From Marinobacter sp. 2_MG-2023 (GTDB taxonomy: Bacteria; Pseudomonadota; Gammaproteobacteria; Pseudomonadales; Oleiphilaceae): DNA of 64,000 bases. Below, piece after piece: positions 28,783-39,325 of this stretch. The position numbers and the translations under genes were made by a program. The stretch is taken from the NCBI RefSeq assembly GCF_030546935.1, contig NZ_JAUOPH010000001.1:434001-498000 (forward strand), written 5' to 3'. The notes beneath the pieces were generated by a model that searched no databases, was not told where the DNA came from, and saw only the letters and a list, made by a program, of their open reading frames with translations. How positions within the stretch are numbered: the stretch's first letter is position 1; the number at the start of each line of letters is the position of its first letter.

Positions 28783-31428
28783 TCAGGCTTCGAGGCTTTT
28801 ATGCACCACCTCATACAGATCAGCAGACAACCCGGACTTGTCCCGGATCCGTTCCAGAGCCGAGCGCATCAGCGAGCTATATGCAGGAGCAAACTTTTGC
28901 CAGCGGGTCAGCGGTGTCACCAGGCGTGCCGCAATCTGCGGGTTGCTGTCATCCAGGCGACACACCTGATCAGCCAGAAATGAATAGCCCGACCCGTCCG
29001 GGTTATGAAAGGCTGCCAGGTTCTGGCCGGCAAATACACCAACAACGGAACGGATCTTGTTAGGATTCTTCCAGTCGAAAGCAGGATGCTTCAGCAATGC
29101 CTGAATTTGTGGCAGTTGCCCGGCACGGTCACTCGATGACTGTACTGAGAACCACTGTTCAACAACCTGAGGATCGTCCTGGAAGCGCTCATAGAAGTCA
29201 GTCAGCGCCTGGCTTCGCTCCGCAGCGTAATCAGAGTTAACCAGTGCGCGCAACGCGCCCATGCGGTCCGTCATATTATCGGCTTCCGAGAACTGCTGAA
29301 CCGCCAGGTCCCTGCCCGTGTCGTCATTGATCATCAATAACCACGCCAACGCCGTATTTCTCAAGCTTCGGCGAGCAATAGACTCTGGTGTAACCTCGTA
29401 GGCGCCTGCGCCGGCATTCCGATGGAAACACGCGAGCAACTCATCACGCAAAGACGTAGCAAGGTGTCCCAACACCTTTTCACGGGCACGGTGGATAGCT
29501 GCAACGTCCGGGTTATCAGCAAGCTCGATCAGGTAAGCTTCCGATGGCAGCTGTAGCATTTTTGCCACCAATGCCTGGTCAAGCGCCGAATCTTCAAGCA
29601 ACGCGCGGTAAGCACCCACCAGGCGCGGATCAATTTCCGAACCAGCGGACCCCACAAGAGACTGGATTACGTCAACAGCCAGGCGTTGGCCGGCATCCCA
29701 CCGGTTGAAACCATCCGGATCGTTGCTCATCAAGAACACCAGCTGTTCACGAGTCCAGGGATAGACCACGCGCACAGGTGCCGAAAAGTGGCGAAGTAGC
29801 GAGGGCACGGGCTTCTGCGCCAACCCATGAAACTCAAAGGTGTGACTCGCTTCCGTCAATTCAAGAACGCGCTCGGTTGGCGCGTTTGCTGCACCCGCGG
29901 CGCTTTCAAGACTGAGCGGTAAAGCCTCACCATCAGCACCCAACAGACCCAGGGCAAACGGAATATGCTGAGGCTTCTTGTCGGTCTGGCCCGGGGTATC
30001 CGGAACAGTTTGTTGAATCGTCAGGCGATAGATACCTAGCTTTGCGTCATATGCATCAGTTACCGCCAAAACCGGAGTGCCCGCCTGCTCATACCACAAC
30101 CGGAACTGTGTCAGGTCCCGGCCGGACGCGTCTTCCATCGCTTTGACAAAATCATCGGTGGTTACTGCCTGGCCATCATGGCGCTCGAAATACAGATCAC
30201 TGCCCTTCCGGAACAGGTCTGGTCCGAGCAGTGTGTGAATCATACGAACGACCTCTGCACCTTTCTCGTAGATGGTCAGCGTGTAGAAATTGCTAATCTC
30301 CATATAAGAAGCCGGGCGCACCGGGTGAGCCATTGGGCCCGCATCTTCAGCAAATTGCGCTGTACGAAGCAATGTTACGTCTTCAATGCGTTTCACCGTC
30401 GGCGAGCCTACGTCGGCCGAGAAGGTGGAATCCCGAAACACTGTAAACCCTTCCTTGAGGCTCAGCTGAAACCAGTCCCTACAAGTTACCCGGTTGCCCG
30501 ACCAATTGTGAAAATACTCATGGGCAACAATCGCTTCAATACGCTGGAACGCGAGATCTGTCGCTGTCTCCTGGCTGGCCAGCACACAGGAAGAGTTGAA
30601 AATATTCAGGCCTTTGTTTTCCATAGCCCCCATATTGAAATCGTCCACCGCAACGATCATGAATATGTCGAGATCGTATTCGCGACCGTAGGCTTCCTCG
30701 TCCCAGCGCATGGAGCGCTTGAGAGAATCCATGGCGTGCTCGCACTTGGCGGCGTTCCGGGGTTCAACATAAATGCGTAAATCGATGTCCCGACCGGAGC
30801 AGGTTCTAAAGGTATCCTGTTTCTCCACAAGATCGCCGGCCACCAATGCAAAAAGGTAACTGGGCTTGGGAAACGGATCCTCCCAGGTAACAAAGTGTCG
30901 GCCATTCTCCAAATCGCCTCTCTCCACATCGTTGCCATTGGAGAGCAACACTGGGCAACTTCTCTTGTCTGCCTCAATTCGGGTGCGGTAACGGGCCATC
31001 ACATCGGGCCGGTCCGGGAAGTAGGTAATACAACGGAAGCCTTCAGCCTCACACTGAGTACAGAACATACCAGACGATTTATACAGCCCTTCCAGGCGAG
31101 TGTTGTTTTGCGGCTCTATCCAGGTAACAACAGTCAGCTCAAATTCAGCCGGTACCTTTGCAATCACCAGTTGATCACCGGTGTCTTCATAAGCGCTCGC
31201 CGTAAGCTCTTCACCATTGAGTGCAACCCGCTCCAACTTGAGGCTGTCTCCGTCCAGGGTCAGAGGTGCTGAACCATCTGTTGATTCTGGGTTCCTGCGA
31301 ACAGAAAGTGTGCTGTGTACTCTTGCCCCATCCTCAAAAAGTTCGAAACGGAGGTCGACAGAATCCACGAGGTACGAGGGTACTTTGTATTCACTCAGGT
31401 GGATGGTTTTAGGCTGATTGGTGCGCAT
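28783..31428 (-). CDS. pepN: aminopeptidase N
   Basis: 881 aa, an M1 zinc metallopeptidase of full PepN length. It has the exopeptidase motif GAMENKGLNIF (around 265), the zinc site HEYFHNWSGNR (HExxH, around 300) with the downstream Glu in LKEGFTVFRD, and an N-terminal beta-saddle. It removes N-terminal amino acids from peptides in the cytoplasm. It is followed on the same strand by the DUF1329 operon; upstream lie DUF2797 and yeaC, an order shared with Pseudomonas. Confidence 0.97.
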   Translation of the reverse strand: MRTNQPKTIHLSEYKVPSYLVDSVDLRFELFEDGARVHSTLSVRRNPESTDGSAPLTLDGDSLKLERVALNGEELTASAYEDTGDQLVIAKVPAEFELTVVTWIEPQNNTRLEGLYKSSGMFCTQCEAEGFRCITYFPDRPDVMARYRTRIEADKRSCPVLLSNGNDVERGDLENGRHFVTWEDPFPKPSYLFALVAGDLVEKQDTFRTCSGRDIDLRIYVEPRNAAKCEHAMDSLKRSMRWDEEAYGREYDLDIFMIVAVDDFNMGAMENKGLNIFNSSCVLASQETATDLAFQRIEAIVAHEYFHNWSGNRVTCRDWFQLSLKEGFTVFRDSTFSADVGSPTVKRIEDVTLLRTAQFAEDAGPMAHPVRPASYMEISNFYTLTIYEKGAEVVRMIHTLLGPDLFRKGSDLYFERHDGQAVTTDDFVKAMEDASGRDLTQFRLWYEQAGTPVLAVTDAYDAKLGIYRLTIQQTVPDTPGQTDKKPQHIPFALGLLGADGEALPLSLESAAGAANAPTERVLELTEASHTFEFHGLAQKPVPSLLRHFSAPVRVVYPWTREQLVFLMSNDPDGFNRWDAGQRLAVDVIQSLVGSAGSEIDPRLVGAYRALLEDSALDQALVAKMLQLPSEAYLIELADNPDVAAIHRAREKVLGHLATSLRDELLACFHRNAGAGAYEVTPESIARRSLRNTALAWLLMINDDTGRDLAVQQFSEADNMTDRMGALRALVNSDYAAERSQALTDFYERFQDDPQVVEQWFSVQSSSDRAGQLPQIQALLKHPAFDWKNPNKIRSVVGVFAGQNLAAFHNPDGSGYSFLADQVCRLDDSNPQIAARLVTPLTRWQKFAPAYSSLMRSALERIRDKSGLSADLYEVVHKSLEA

Positions 31429-31509
31429 TGATTTCTCCAGAATTCCTGGCCTTCAACCCGGCTAAAGCAGGTTGAACAGGCAGCATACGATCAGACGGGA
31501 ATGGATGAA

Positions 31510-32349
31510 TTAGTCAACCATTACCCGGAAACGGACTTCGTAACCGGTGAATTTACGGATATTGATCACTCCGGTGTCGAGGATCAGGTACTGGCCTTTA
31601 ATACCCTCAAGAACCCCTTCCACTTCCGGTGTTTTATCCAGGTTGTGGGTTTTTATCTTCTCCGGCCAGATTTGCACGGGATAACTGAGATCAAGCCCCT
31701 GCTCATCCACTTCACGGATGGAATCCGGGCCATGCTCTTTCCGCAACGCGGCAATATCATCTGCGATCAGTGCCAATATCCGCTGTCTCTCCTCTACGAG
31801 ATCCAACTCAGGAACGTCACCCTTGAGCATGGCACGCCAGTTCGTGCGGTCAGCAACATGACTTTTACAGGCCACTTCAACCAGTCCCGAAAGGTAGCGG
31901 GTTGCCACTCTCAACATAGGAATGGCATCGACCGCGCCCTGATCTATCCAGCGTGTTGGTACCTGTGAGCCACGAGTAATACCCACCTTCAGGCCGGACG
32001 AGTTGGCCAGATAGACCACATGCTCAACCATGCAATGGGTCTCTCCCCATTCCGGCTCACGACATGTGCCAAGGTGATAGTGGCATTTTTCCGGGCTCAT
32101 AATGCAAGTATCGCAGGCAGCCAGCTTTCGAAAGCAGGGATAGCAAAAACCCTGACTGAAGCTCTTCTTGGTTTTGCGATCGCAATGGATACAGCGGATC
32201 ACGCCCTCAAAATCAAAACGCACAGGTTTACCTATGAGCTCATTCATTGGCACACGAGCGTCACCCACAGCCAGATCATAAGCAACAGGGTTTCCGATGC
32301 TTGCAGGCATCTTCCTGAGCCTTCCGGTTACATCGACAGGGTCGTTCAA
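31510..32349 (-). CDS. DUF2797 protein with zinc-ribbon and GIY-YIG-like segment
   Basis: 279 aa. It starts with TTG at 32349: GAGG lies 7 nt upstream and the start overlaps the yeaC stop as TTGA. The middle has several CxxC pairs (CIHCDRKTKK, CYPCFRKLAACDTC, KCHYHLGTC) typical of zinc binding. Then VVYLANSSGLKVGITRGSQVPTRWIDQGA resembles the core of a GIY-YIG fold (VYL...KVGIT...R). The family function is unknown. A nucleic-acid-binding or nuclease-like role is inference. Confidence 0.88.
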   Translation of the reverse strand: MNDPVDVTGRLRKMPASIGNPVAYDLAVGDARVPMNELIGKPVRFDFEGVIRCIHCDRKTKKSFSQGFCYPCFRKLAACDTCIMSPEKCHYHLGTCREPEWGETHCMVEHVVYLANSSGLKVGITRGSQVPTRWIDQGAVDAIPMLRVATRYLSGLVEVACKSHVADRTNWRAMLKGDVPELDLVEERQRILALIADDIAALRKEHGPDSIREVDEQGLDLSYPVQIWPEKIKTHNLDKTPEVEGVLEGIKGQYLILDTGVINIRKFTGYEVRFRVMVD

Positions 32350-32639
32350 GACTTGACCTCAACAAACTGATCGGGGTCCACGTCGTTATTACCTGCCTGA
32401 TTGCGACGCACGGACGGGTCACATTCGGTGCCGGCCTTGCTGCCACGATCGAGATAACCAACCCGATCCTGCTCCGGAATATTGTGCAGATTCTCATAAT
32501 AGATAACTGCTTCCAGGCTGATCGCGCGCTGCTGCGGGGTGATTTTGCGCCCATCAGGCCATTTGCCGAGTTCAATAGACTGCCGCAGGTTCTGGTAAAC
32601 GTTAGGATCGAGTCGCTCGATTAGCTCTTCGTAAGTCAT
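32346..32639 (-). CDS. yeaC: YeaC family (DUF1315) protein
   Basis: 97 aa. MTYEELIERLDPNVYQNLRQSIELGKWPDGRKITPQQRAISLEAVIYYE is the DUF1315 pattern. The family is small, cytoplasmic and uncharacterised. CAGGAGA precedes the ATG. Its stop overlaps the DUF2797 start by 4 nt, so the two are translationally coupled. The start lies about 60 bp from a Fur box that drives the divergent small RNA candidate, so iron control of yeaC is possible. Confidence 0.9.
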   Translation of the reverse strand: MTYEELIERLDPNVYQNLRQSIELGKWPDGRKITPQQRAISLEAVIYYENLHNIPEQDRVGYLDRGSKAGTECDPSVRRNQAGNNDVDPDQFVEVKS

Positions 32640-32684
32640 CCGGCTCTCCTGAAAAAACCTTCACAAATAAAATGGAGGAATCGT

Positions 32685-32714
32685 TTGACAAGTGCAAACG
32701 ATAATGATTATCAT
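32685..32714 (+). promoter_or_regulatory. sigma-70 promoter of the small RNA candidate
   Basis: Perfect -35 TTGACA at 32685-32690, 18-bp spacer, and -10 TATCAT (5 of 6) at 32709-32714. Predicted start of transcription near A32721. No protein-coding start follows on this strand. Confidence 0.8.
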
Positions 32715-32718
32715 TACT
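32700..32718. promoter_or_regulatory. Fur box overlapping the promoter
   Basis: GATAATGATTATCATTACT matches the 19-bp Fur consensus at 16 positions and contains a 7+1+7 perfect inverted repeat (TAATGAT/ATCATTA). It covers the -10 element, the position for classical Fur repression under iron-replete conditions. Confidence 0.85.
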
Positions 32719-32720
32719 TC

Positions 32721-32806
32721 ACCAAATGACAACGGTCGTTCATTTGGTCTCTCTCATCAGGAGCTGTAAAGCTTCTTTTATACCCCACCTCTGGTGGGGT
32801 TTTTTT
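32721..32806 (+). ncRNA. candidate Fur-regulated small RNA (RyhB/PrrF-like class)
   Basis: About 86 nt. Stem-loop 1 (32721-32748) has arms ACCAAATGA and TCATTTGGT. An unpaired pyrimidine-rich stretch follows (CTCTCTCATCA, 32749-32759). Stem-loop 2 (32760-32775) has arms GGAGCT and AGCTTC closing a GTAA (GNRA) loop. A U-rich TTTTAT linker then leads to terminator stem-loop 3 (arms ACCCCACC/GGTGGGGT) and a U7 tail, the layout expected for an Hfq-dependent RNA. It is driven by a Fur-box promoter, and no ORF is present. In Pseudomonas (PrrF) and enterics (RyhB), such RNAs repress mRNAs of iron-using proteins when iron is low. Homology to those RNAs was not tested; the class call rests on architecture. 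Confidence 0.75.
32782..32806 (+). terminator. Rho-independent terminator of the small RNA
   Basis: ACCCCACC-TCT-GGTGGGGT, perfect 8-bp stem with a 3-nt loop, followed by seven T. It functions only on the plus strand (no T run on the minus strand), and no plus-strand protein gene precedes it. The T run overlaps the rhomboid gene stop codon. Confidence 0.9.
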
Positions 32807-33668
32807 ATGCCCGCCGCTTTCTGCTGCCAGGTAAAAAGGCCGCCAGCGCCAAGCCACCGACAAACCCACCCAGGTGGGCCTCGTTTGCCATACTTCCCAA
32901 CCCCAGCAGCTCAGGCAAGGGTGTAAATCCGATCACCATCCAGACCACCGCAAAGGTTACCAGTGCGGGCGGAAACTGAAACCTTGGGACAGTCCGCTGG
33001 CTCAGCCAGCAATATCCGAGGATGCCATAAACAACCCCGGAGAGACCGCCGAATAAAGGCCCGGTAACAAGATATTGAAGCCCGTTCGATACCAGGCTGG
33101 TGATAATAAAAATCACAACAAGCCGACCACGGCCATCAAACCACTCAACCTGACTGCCCAAAAACCAAAGCATCACGGCATTGAAAATAATATGAGTCCA
33201 GCTGAAATGCAGAAAATCCGGTGTAAACAAACGCCATATCTGGCCGCTTGCGAGCGTGGCAGAGAGTGCGCTCAGGCGCTCGGACATGCTACCCCAATCG
33301 TAAGCCCGTGGATCAATGATCATCAGGCTGGTGGTGAGCTGATTACTCCCAAGACCGGTAACCCATGCCATCAAAACACCCAGCACAATAATGCCAATCA
33401 CAAGTGGCGCGTGACCCGGGGATGGCTGCCAGCGCCCTGCGACAAAGACTGGCGAACGATTGTGCTGCTCGACCGCCTGCCGCACTTCCGGCTCGGCAAG
33501 AAACCGATCCAGCGCCTCCAGAACAGGCTCTGCATGATCCGGGTTTTCCAGCCATAACACCTGAAAAGCTCCCTCCACACTGATCCTGTGAGGAACACCC
33601 TGGCCTTTTAACCACTGGCTGAACCCACCAAGATCTACGCTGGTATCCAACTGCTTTACTCGGTACAC
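32805..33668 (-). CDS. rhomboid family intramembrane serine protease
   Basis: 287 aa from GTG 33668, with AAGGT 5 nt upstream. An N-terminal cytoplasmic domain (about 1-85) is followed by six TM helices. The catalytic dyad is Ser210 in GGLSGVVYG and His265 in NEAHLGG, with HIIFNAVMLWFLG in helix 2. It resembles GlpG, which cleaves transmembrane helices within the inner membrane. It lies in the yeaC-rhomboid-phosphoesterase-nadK neighbourhood shared with Pseudomonas. Confidence 0.95.
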   Translation of the reverse strand: MYRVKQLDTSVDLGGFSQWLKGQGVPHRISVEGAFQVLWLENPDHAEPVLEALDRFLAEPEVRQAVEQHNRSPVFVAGRWQPSPGHAPLVIGIIVLGVLMAWVTGLGSNQLTTSLMIIDPRAYDWGSMSERLSALSATLASGQIWRLFTPDFLHFSWTHIIFNAVMLWFLGSQVEWFDGRGRLVVIFIITSLVSNGLQYLVTGPLFGGLSGVVYGILGYCWLSQRTVPRFQFPPALVTFAVVWMVIGFTPLPELLGLGSMANEAHLGGFVGGLALAAFLPGSRKRRA

Positions 33669-33717
33669 AATCTACCTTGCCCTGTAGGATTAATCCGGCT
33701 ATTGGCCGCAAATTGCA

Positions 33718-34740
33718 CTAGCGCGCAACACTGTCTTCGCTGATGGGATAGTCCGGAGAGTCGCGATGATCCCGAGCCACATTCACCCAAACAAACTTGT
33801 CGCGGGAAAGTACCCGCTCACCGTCCATCCGGTAAGCAACAAGCCTGCCGTATTTCACTGCACTGAAATCAATGCAGGCAACGTTCGATCTCAGCGGCGC
33901 CGGTTCACTGTCCATCCAATAGTGTCCAACGAATACCGGAGGCGCATCCAGCGGATAGCTGATAAGTTGCTTGCGCTCATGATCGGTCAAAACCCTACTG
34001 GCAACTTCAGCTGGCAAAGGGTCAGGCTGAAACACGACATCTGCATATGTGTGCGGGTTATCCGCCCAGAATTTGGTACGGAAAAACTCACGAACGTAGC
34101 CATCACGCCCGGTGATTTTCATACCCTCAGGCAAGCGTAAATCTGTGCCCCGCAACAGCGTGTCCATAACCTGCCCTGCGAAAGAATCAATGGCTGCTGA
34201 GGCATGGAGAAAATCTTCGTCAATGCAGGAGCCGCCCCCCTGCACCTCTTTGAATCTCTCGATAAGCTCGCCATCCCAGCACGCATGGACAGCGCGGAAG
34301 TCATCTTCCTCAATGAACAGTGGAATCGTATAAAACCACTCCAGAAAATCATTCCATTCATGAGGGTAGGCTTCAAACTGATCAAGGGTTTCCCGAATCA
34401 GCCGGTCGTGACGGGGGTTATGTTCACGCAGCCATGTTTTACCGCTACCCGCCCGCGCCCGTGTGCAATAACCCAGGGCATTGTACTCGTGATTACCCAT
34501 TACAATCCGGGCAGAGCCCCTCTCAACCATATTCCTTACGAGATGGAGCGCTTCCCGGATTCTCGGGCCGCGGTCGATAATATCCCCGATAAAAACAGCC
34601 TGCCGGCGGGGGTGTTGGTACACCCCGTTAACCTTGCTGTAACCCATCTGTTCAAGCAGACGCGCAAGCGTGTTCGCGCAGCCATGTATATCGCCGATGA
34701 TGTCGTACCCACGACTTGCAGTATGATTACTTTCGGCCAT
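33718..34740 (-). CDS. metallophosphoesterase (ApaH/PrpE-like)
   Basis: 340 aa from ATG 34740; a TTG two codons earlier overlaps the nadK stop. Calcineurin-like phosphoesterase motifs run in order: GDIHG (about 15), GDIIDRGP (about 50), GNHEY (about 80) and a later VHACWDG and VGHYW that complete the dimetal site. The family includes Ap4A hydrolases and protein phosphatases; the substrate is not determined. It lies immediately downstream of nadK (2-nt gap) and is probably cotranscribed with it. Confidence 0.9.
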   Translation of the reverse strand: MAESNHTASRGYDIIGDIHGCANTLARLLEQMGYSKVNGVYQHPRRQAVFIGDIIDRGPRIREALHLVRNMVERGSARIVMGNHEYNALGYCTRARAGSGKTWLREHNPRHDRLIRETLDQFEAYPHEWNDFLEWFYTIPLFIEEDDFRAVHACWDGELIERFKEVQGGGSCIDEDFLHASAAIDSFAGQVMDTLLRGTDLRLPEGMKITGRDGYVREFFRTKFWADNPHTYADVVFQPDPLPAEVASRVLTDHERKQLISYPLDAPPVFVGHYWMDSEPAPLRSNVACIDFSAVKYGRLVAYRMDGERVLSRDKFVWVNVARDHRDSPDYPISEDSVAR

Positions 34741-34742
34741 GA

Positions 34743-35627
34743 TCAACTCGCTGATATTTCGCTGGCCCAGCCAAGCTTGTCGCGGCAGGTGGCGTAGAAA
34801 TTATGATCTGTCGGGTGAATCAGCCGGATCTTGAATGGCTTTTTAGCGATGCGAATAATATCGCCCGGAGCGCATGCTATGTTCATCTGGCCATCAAAAC
34901 TGATCTGTGGGTAAGTTTCATTCGTTTCCCCGATAACCAGCTTTATTTCGCTCTTGCCATCCACAACGATCGGACGGCTGCTAAGCATGTGAGGAAACAT
35001 AGGGACCAGAACGATAGCATCAAGTTTCGGATGCATAATCGGCCCACCTGCGGAGAGCGAGTATGCGGTCGATCCGGTAGGCGTGGAAACAATCAGGCCA
35101 TCTGAACGCTGGCTGTAGACAAAGTGGCCATCTATATAGAGGTCAAAGCCAATCATGCGCGTAGATTTACCCGGATGCAGAACCACATCGTTCAGGGCGG
35201 TTCCAAATCCCAAGGGCTGGCCATTGCGCTCGACGTTGCCATCAAGCAGAAACCGGGTTTCCTCAATGTACTCGCCATCAAGAACTTTACCCAAGCGATC
35301 TTCCAGATCCGTTGGTGAGATATCCGTAAGAAATCCCAGCCGCCCGCGGTTTACGCCAAGCAAAGGAATTTTGGACTTCGCCAATTCTCGGGCAGCGCCC
35401 AGCAAGCTGCCATCACCACCAACCACAATAACCAGGTCACAGATCTCCCCAAGGAGCTTCTTGCTGGCAACCTGCAGACCATGACCAGGTAACATGCTGG
35501 CCGTGTCTTCCTCGAGGATAACGTGATAATGGTTAGCGACCAGATACTGCTTAAGCTGGCGCAGTGATTCAACCACTTTTACGCTGCCCATCCGGCCGAT
35601 AACGCCTATGTTCCTGAAATGATCCAT
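34743..35627 (-). CDS. nadK: NAD kinase
   Basis: 294 aa from ATG 35627, preceded by AGGA with 6-nt spacing; an upstream start would add ten atypical residues. It carries the GGDGS catalytic motif (VVGGDGSLLGAAR, about 70), NRGRLGFL, the substrate motif TPTGSTAYSLSAGGPI (about 180) and a C-terminal FDGQ. It phosphorylates NAD to NADP. It is followed by the phosphoesterase gene. Confidence 0.97.
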   Translation of the reverse strand: MDHFRNIGVIGRMGSVKVVESLRQLKQYLVANHYHVILEEDTASMLPGHGLQVASKKLLGEICDLVIVVGGDGSLLGAARELAKSKIPLLGVNRGRLGFLTDISPTDLEDRLGKVLDGEYIEETRFLLDGNVERNGQPLGFGTALNDVVLHPGKSTRMIGFDLYIDGHFVYSQRSDGLIVSTPTGSTAYSLSAGGPIMHPKLDAIVLVPMFPHMLSSRPIVVDGKSEIKLVIGETNETYPQISFDGQMNIACAPGDIIRIAKKPFKIRLIHPTDHNFYATCRDKLGWASEISAS

Positions 35628-35755
35628 GAAGCTTCCTGTGATGTCGGAATGCGACAAGAACGGACAACCCCGTTCAGGCCGATATCAATCTGACCTACAG
35701 TTTAACGAAAGTCACCCCGATACTGAAAAAAGTTATTTGGAGTCGATCAGGAGTG

Positions 35756-37009
35756 TCATTGTTCGGAAGGGCGGTGATTCTCGCAGCGGTCATGAATACC
35801 AGACTGGAAATCTGCGGGCTGGCTTACCCGCATCAGAGGCTCGCCACAAAGCTCTCCACCCTGGACAGTATGCTGACACACCGGATTCTCGTAGTGCTCA
35901 AGCCATTGTAGGTACGAAGGCTCGTTCATGCCGCAACGCTCTGATGCATAAGCGATGGGGTTTTGGAAGTAGGTTTCAATATCCTGGTATGGCAGTGTCA
36001 GGTGCCCGACACCCGGGTGGTAGGCCACAAGGAAAACAGACTGCCCCTTGAGGTGCCCCATAATCGAATTTTCAAGCGGCTCGCGGTGCCGGAGCTCATA
36101 AACCTCCTGCTCAAGGGCAATGAATTTCTCGTCCCTGTGTTCCAGCTCGCGCCGCTTGCGCTCAAGCTGCTCCCTGAGCAATACCAGCTCAGCGTTCGCA
36201 TTGGCATCATCACGGTCTTTTCCAGCACCGTCGATAGCCATCTCCTCCTGCATGGTCAGATACTGCTGATTTCTCTCAGCCAGACGACTCTTCAACTGTT
36301 CATTACTGAGACGCTGACGTTCCAACTTCTGGAGGGTTTCGGCCGTCTCGTTATGCAGGGTTTTGATTTCAAGCCGGTGTTCGCGTTGCACTTCAGCAAG
36401 CATATCCCGGTGGACGCTTTGCAGTGTTTTGATACGCAGGCGCTGCTCGCGGATCAGCTGAGCCACACGGGAGCGATCTGCTTCGGTACGGGACTCCTCG
36501 GTCGAAGCGGAATCATTCTCTCCGGCACGGAGCACAGGGATGTTTTCTTCTTCCGGTTCAATACGGCGGAATTTGAGATTGTTTGCGTTGACGGCTTTGC
36601 GGATAACCTGAAAGTGGTTATTGCCCGGCGTCATATCCGGATCCCATAACTCGGCAGCATACTGCGGGTCGGGGCACTGGCTGCGGCATACAAGGCGGAT
36701 AGCTCCGCCTCCCATGTTCGGGCCTTTAGCTCCGCGAGTGGCGAGCTCTTCAATGGGCATGTTCCAGCTGCTGTCGGCCCGCCCTTCCTCATCAAACCAG
36801 ATGCGGAAAAACACAAGGGCGCGCACCAGAAGGTCGCCACTCAGATCAACCAGTACTGCTCTTACATCAGTTTCAGCAAGATCCGACAACCCGACATAGC
36901 CATCAAGGAAAGCCCCGAACTCGCTGGCGCGCATCTGGCGTGCCACCTCGTTGCCTTCAATAAAGAAGACAGCCGAATAATTGTCCGTTGCCTCGCCGGC
37001 AGAAACCAT
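35756..37009 (-). CDS. conserved protein with long coiled coil, nadK neighbour
   Basis: 417 aa, function unknown. An N-terminal globular part (1-165) contains an ALVFFRIWFDEEGRADSSWNMPIEELA segment. A charged coiled coil follows (about 180-310, rich in R, E, L and Q), then a C-terminal part (about 315-417) with SVFLVAYHPGVGHLTLP and spaced cysteines (CGMNEPS, CQHTVQGGELCGEPL, CENH) that may bind metal. No Walker motif is seen, so any ParA/Smc annotation is unsupported. The equivalent position beside nadK in Pseudomonas also carries a conserved hypothetical gene. Confidence 0.8.
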   Translation of the reverse strand: MVSAGEATDNYSAVFFIEGNEVARQMRASEFGAFLDGYVGLSDLAETDVRAVLVDLSGDLLVRALVFFRIWFDEEGRADSSWNMPIEELATRGAKGPNMGGGAIRLVCRSQCPDPQYAAELWDPDMTPGNNHFQVIRKAVNANNLKFRRIEPEEENIPVLRAGENDSASTEESRTEADRSRVAQLIREQRLRIKTLQSVHRDMLAEVQREHRLEIKTLHNETAETLQKLERQRLSNEQLKSRLAERNQQYLTMQEEMAIDGAGKDRDDANANAELVLLREQLERKRRELEHRDEKFIALEQEVYELRHREPLENSIMGHLKGQSVFLVAYHPGVGHLTLPYQDIETYFQNPIAYASERCGMNEPSYLQWLEHYENPVCQHTVQGGELCGEPLMRVSQPADFQSGIHDRCENHRPSEQ

Positions 37010-37109
37010 TGCAGACTCCCTAAAATCGAAAAACTCTCTGGCAGACCCAAAGGTTATAGTCTAGCCAGAGAGTTTCCGGTGCAAAGAGAAAAACTGCAAC
37101 GTTTTGTGA

Positions 37110-39230
<2,121 letters not shown>

Positions 39231-39280
39231 TTAATGATGCCTAAATTACCGATGCTGGTTGCCTTCAACAATATCCCTGA

Positions 39281-39295
39281 ATAACATTCTGTTAT
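39281..39295. promoter_or_regulatory. palindrome in the fadH/AraC intergenic region
   Basis: ATAACA-TTC-TGTTAT, a perfect 6+3+6 inverted repeat 31 bp upstream of the AraC gene and 102 bp upstream of fadH. It is a candidate operator for the AraC protein or another fatty-acid regulator. Confidence 0.4.
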
Positions 39296-39325
39296 CCTCA
39301 GACAACAGACCCCAGGTTAACCACC

